Shown here: piece after piece, positions 9,866-13,595 of the stretch
Position numbering within the stretch: position 1 is the first letter of the stretch
How the letters are laid out: each line of letters starts with the position of its first letter
Source: Lamprobacter sp046541315
GTDB taxonomy: Bacteria; Pseudomonadota; Gammaproteobacteria; Chromatiales; Chromatiaceae
Direction: 5' to 3'
Assembly: GCF_046541315.1 (NCBI RefSeq)
Contig: NZ_JBKHDN010000061.1
Span: 1-13,595 of the forward strand
Length of the DNA stretch: 13,595 nt
Notes under the pieces: generated by a model
The model's input: the letters and a program-made list of their open reading frames with translations, nothing else
Databases searched by the model: none
Told to the model about the DNA's origin: nothing
Position numbers and translations under genes: made by a program

Positions 9866-10633
9866 ATGAATCGCTTCCGAGCCAGTCTCTTCGAGGCCTT
9901 TCTCTGGCTCAGCGTGCTCGGCTATGGCTTGCTGATGCGACTGCTCGCGCTCGGCCTCTCGCGACAACGGCTGATGGCGATTGCCTTGCATTGGCAGCGG
10001 GCGGTGCTCTGGGGCTTGCGCCGCCTGTGTGGAATCGATTACCGCGTACAGGGTGAGGCGCATCTGCTCGAAGGCCGCGGACAGATCATCCTGAGCAATC
10101 ATCAATCGGCCTGGGAAACCATCGCGCTGGGACGTCTCCTGCCCATGCCCCAGACCTGGGTGATGAAACAGGAACTGCTGCGCATCCCGTTCTTCGGTTG
10201 GGCCCTATCGCTGTTCGAGCCGATCGCGATCGATCGCTCCGCCGGCCGGCAGGCCATGCGGCAGCTGCTGACGGTGGGGGCCGAGCGACTCGCGCGCGGG
10301 CATTGTCTGGTGATCTTTCCCGAGGGCACGCGCGTGGCGCCGGGCGTGAGCAAGCGCTTCGGGCTGGGCGGGGCGCTCCTCGCCGAGCGCACGGGCGCGC
10401 CGGTGGTGCCGATTGCCCACAATGCCGGTTGTTTCTGGGGGCGGCAGCCCCTGCGCAAATACGCTGGCACCATCGATGTGGTGATCGGCCCGCCCATCGA
10501 GACCGAGGGCCTGAGTGCCCAAGAGATCAACCGGCGGGCCGAGGATTGGATCAGAACCACGACCCAGGCCTTGGTCGAGCATGCCGTTGGCGCGAACCCG
10601 GCCGCGCAAGGGCGGGATACGGTGACCGGCTAG
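9866..10633 (+). CDS. 1-acyl-sn-glycerol-3-phosphate acyltransferase-like protein (PlsC/LPLAT family)
   Basis: This is a membrane-associated acyltransferase that probably transfers an acyl chain to lysophosphatidic acid or a related lysolipid. From the chosen ATG it has 255 residues, with a hydrophobic N-terminal segment (about 8-30). Motif I reads SNHQSAWE with H79 and E84, that is HX4E rather than the textbook HX4D. Block II is LFEPIAIDRSAG (116-127), block III FPEGTR (151-156), and block IV VPIAHNAG (181-188). An ATG at 9824 gives a 269-residue form; neither start has a clear Shine-Dalgarno, so the 5' end is uncertain. It starts 52 bp after gmhB and is probably cotranscribed. Pseudomonas carries a comparable acyltransferase between gyrB and gmhB. 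The exact acceptor is unknown. Confidence 0.88.
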   Translation: MNRFRASLFEAFLWLSVLGYGLLMRLLALGLSRQRLMAIALHWQRAVLWGLRRLCGIDYRVQGEAHLLEGRGQIILSNHQSAWETIALGRLLPMPQTWVMKQELLRIPFFGWALSLFEPIAIDRSAGRQAMRQLLTVGAERLARGHCLVIFPEGTRVAPGVSKRFGLGGALLAERTGAPVVPIAHNAGCFWGRQPLRKYAGTIDVVIGPPIETEGLSAQEINRRAEDWIRTTTQALVEHAVGANPAAQGRDTVTG

Positions 10634-10708
10634 CAGCCCGAAGCCATGCAGCGGCCCCGCCACGCGGAGGCAGGGCACGTGATGAGCGGCGAGAGGGGGC
10701 GGAGGTTC

Positions 10709-10744
10709 CCGGTTGGCCTCCCGGTTGGCCTTCCGGTTGGCTGG
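10709..10744. repeat. Three 12-bp tandem repeats between convergent genes
   Basis: The unit CCGGTTGGCCTC occurs at 10709-10720, then CCGGTTGGCCTT (10721-10732), then CCGGTTGGCTGG (10733-10744). It lies between the stop codons of the acyltransferase gene and gyrB. No strong hairpin with a T tract is visible in the 123-bp gap, so transcription termination here is not explained by sequence. Confidence 0.85.
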
Positions 10745-10756
10745 GCCGTCTTCGAG

Positions 10757-13162
<2,406 letters not shown>

Positions 13163-13438
13163 ACGCGAGTCATTCTATGGTGCTATCGAACAGGGCCATG
13201 CCTCTGAAAAGGCTGGGGATCGACGCCGACGGGTCGAAAGTCTCAGGGAAGCGATGCGGAGCAAGGGCACTCGCGCCCCCGTCGTGGATTCGGCTGGACT
13301 GAGCGATCGGCGACGTTCGCGCTGGCGCTTCCCGGAAGAGGCAAAATCGCCAGAACTGATTGATTATACACGGATGGCGCCGATTCCGGCGGGCCATCGG
13401 CGGCTTGGCGAACGGTCCTCTCCGGCGCTTGAGTTGCC
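13163..13438. other. Non-coding region upstream of gyrB
   Basis: No gene is recognisable in this 276-bp stretch. Short minus-strand frames show no RecF-like sequence. The region holds one TATAAT box on the minus strand and a DnaA-box-like TTATACACG overlapping it, and it leads directly into the tandem parS-like repeats. It presumably contains the gyrB promoter and leader. Confidence 0.6.
13363..13368 (-). promoter_or_regulatory. Candidate -10 element for gyrB
   Basis: A perfect TATAAT reads on the minus strand about 200 bp before the gyrB ATG, in an otherwise GC-rich stretch. No convincing -35 hexamer is found at standard spacing. Gyrase promoters are often supercoiling-sensitive, but nothing here tests that. 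Confidence 0.4.
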
Positions 13439-13451
13439 TGTCCAGCCGGGG

Positions 13452-13465
13452 GTTCCACGTGGAAC
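13452..13465. promoter_or_regulatory. parS-like ParB-binding palindrome, copy 1
   Basis: GTTCCACGTGGAAC is a perfect 14-bp palindrome that fits the conserved chromosomal parS core (GTTNCACGTGNAAC). In Pseudomonas, parS sites of nearly this sequence lie near the origin and are bound by ParB for chromosome segregation. Being within about 300 bp of gyrB supports the call. No parA or parB gene lies in the window. Confidence 0.8.
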
Positions 13466-13515
13466 GCGACGATCGCTGCGCGCGGGCGAGTCGGGGTCAC
13501 GTTGTCCAGGCGGGG

Positions 13516-13529
13516 GTTCCACGTGGAAC
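13516..13529. promoter_or_regulatory. parS-like ParB-binding palindrome, copy 2
   Basis: A second perfect GTTCCACGTGGAAC, exactly 64 bp from copy 1 and with one flanking base closer to the 16-bp parS form (ending ..GGAACA). Confidence 0.8.
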
Positions 13530-13579
13530 ACGGCGATCGCTGCGCGCGGGCGAGTCGGGGTCACGTTGTCCAGGCGGGG

Positions 13580-13593
13580 GTTCCGCGTGGAAC
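13580..13593. promoter_or_regulatory. parS-like palindrome, degenerate copy 3
   Basis: GTTCCGCGTGGAAC differs from the other two copies by one central base (CACGTG to CGCGTG), which breaks the symmetry. ParB affinity would probably be reduced. It is 64 bp from copy 2 and ends two bases before the window edge. Confidence 0.6.
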
Positions 13594-13595
13594 AC

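Larger units (their letters stand above)
13439..13595. repeat. 64-bp tandem repeats, 2.45 copies, running off the window
   Basis: Units start at 13439, 13503 and 13567, each opening TGTCCAG. Copies 1 and 2 are 64 bp each and differ at three positions; the third is cut by the window end after 29 bases and differs from copy 2 at one position. Each unit contains a parS-like palindrome at unit positions 14-27, and the two full units also contain a CGATCGC motif and a GC-rich tail. The total array length is unknown. Confidence 0.95.

Noticed and set aside
13243..13564. Two overlapping minus-strand frames beginning MTPTRPRAAI and containing HVEPP
   Set aside because: They are translations of the 64-bp tandem repeat including the parS-like palindrome, and they show no RecF or other homology.
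13439..13595. CRISPR array
   Set aside because: The 64-bp units are repeated head to tail along their whole length with no unique spacers, so this is an ordinary tandem repeat.

Overview
The window is GC-rich chromosomal DNA from what looks like a gammaproteobacterium. The evidence is a Gram-negative-type GyrB with the long insert in its C-terminal half, a two-subunit (alpha2beta2) glycyl-tRNA synthetase, an adenylylatable type I-beta glutamine synthetase next to ntrBC, and the gene order gyrB / acyltransferase / gmhB / glyS / glyQ, which I recall from the origin region of Pseudomonas. A purple sulfur bacterium or another Chromatiales member would fit, but the assignment below class is a guess. 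All protein genes look intact and ordinary for a core genome. I see no mobile element, CRISPR array, defence system, tRNA or rRNA.

Layout. (1) 98-2624, minus strand: ntrC and ntrB, the nitrogen two-component system, overlapping by 8 bp. (2) 2625-3139: a 515-bp gap with a perfect palindromic NtrC-type operator and a possible glnA 3' hairpin. (3) 3140-4552, minus: glnA. (4) 4553-4774: the glnA control region, with a sigma-54 promoter and two upstream NtrC-like sites at about -111 and -143. (5) 4775-5920, minus: a cation diffusion facilitator with an apparent second C-terminal domain. (6) 5921-6068: a divergent promoter region. (7) 6069-10633, plus: glyQ-glyS (4-bp overlap), gmhB and a lysophospholipid acyltransferase. 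(8) 10634-10756: a convergent gap with a 12-bp triplicate repeat. (9) 10757-13162, minus: gyrB. (10) 13163-13595: a non-coding region ending in 64-bp tandem repeats, each carrying a parS-like palindrome; the array runs off the window edge.

How it works together. The left part is a compact nitrogen-control module. NtrB phosphorylates NtrC, NtrC-P activates glnA from a sigma-54 promoter, and a palindromic NtrC site upstream of ntrB probably lets NtrC control its own operon. The right part is the origin-proximal housekeeping block: DNA gyrase B, membrane lipid and LPS-heptose enzymes, glycyl-tRNA synthetase, and probable ParB-binding centromere sites.

The most notable item is the tandem parS-like array directly upstream of gyrB, where recF would usually be expected. 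The regulatory architecture of glnA is the next best. I did not find evidence of a wholly new biological system.
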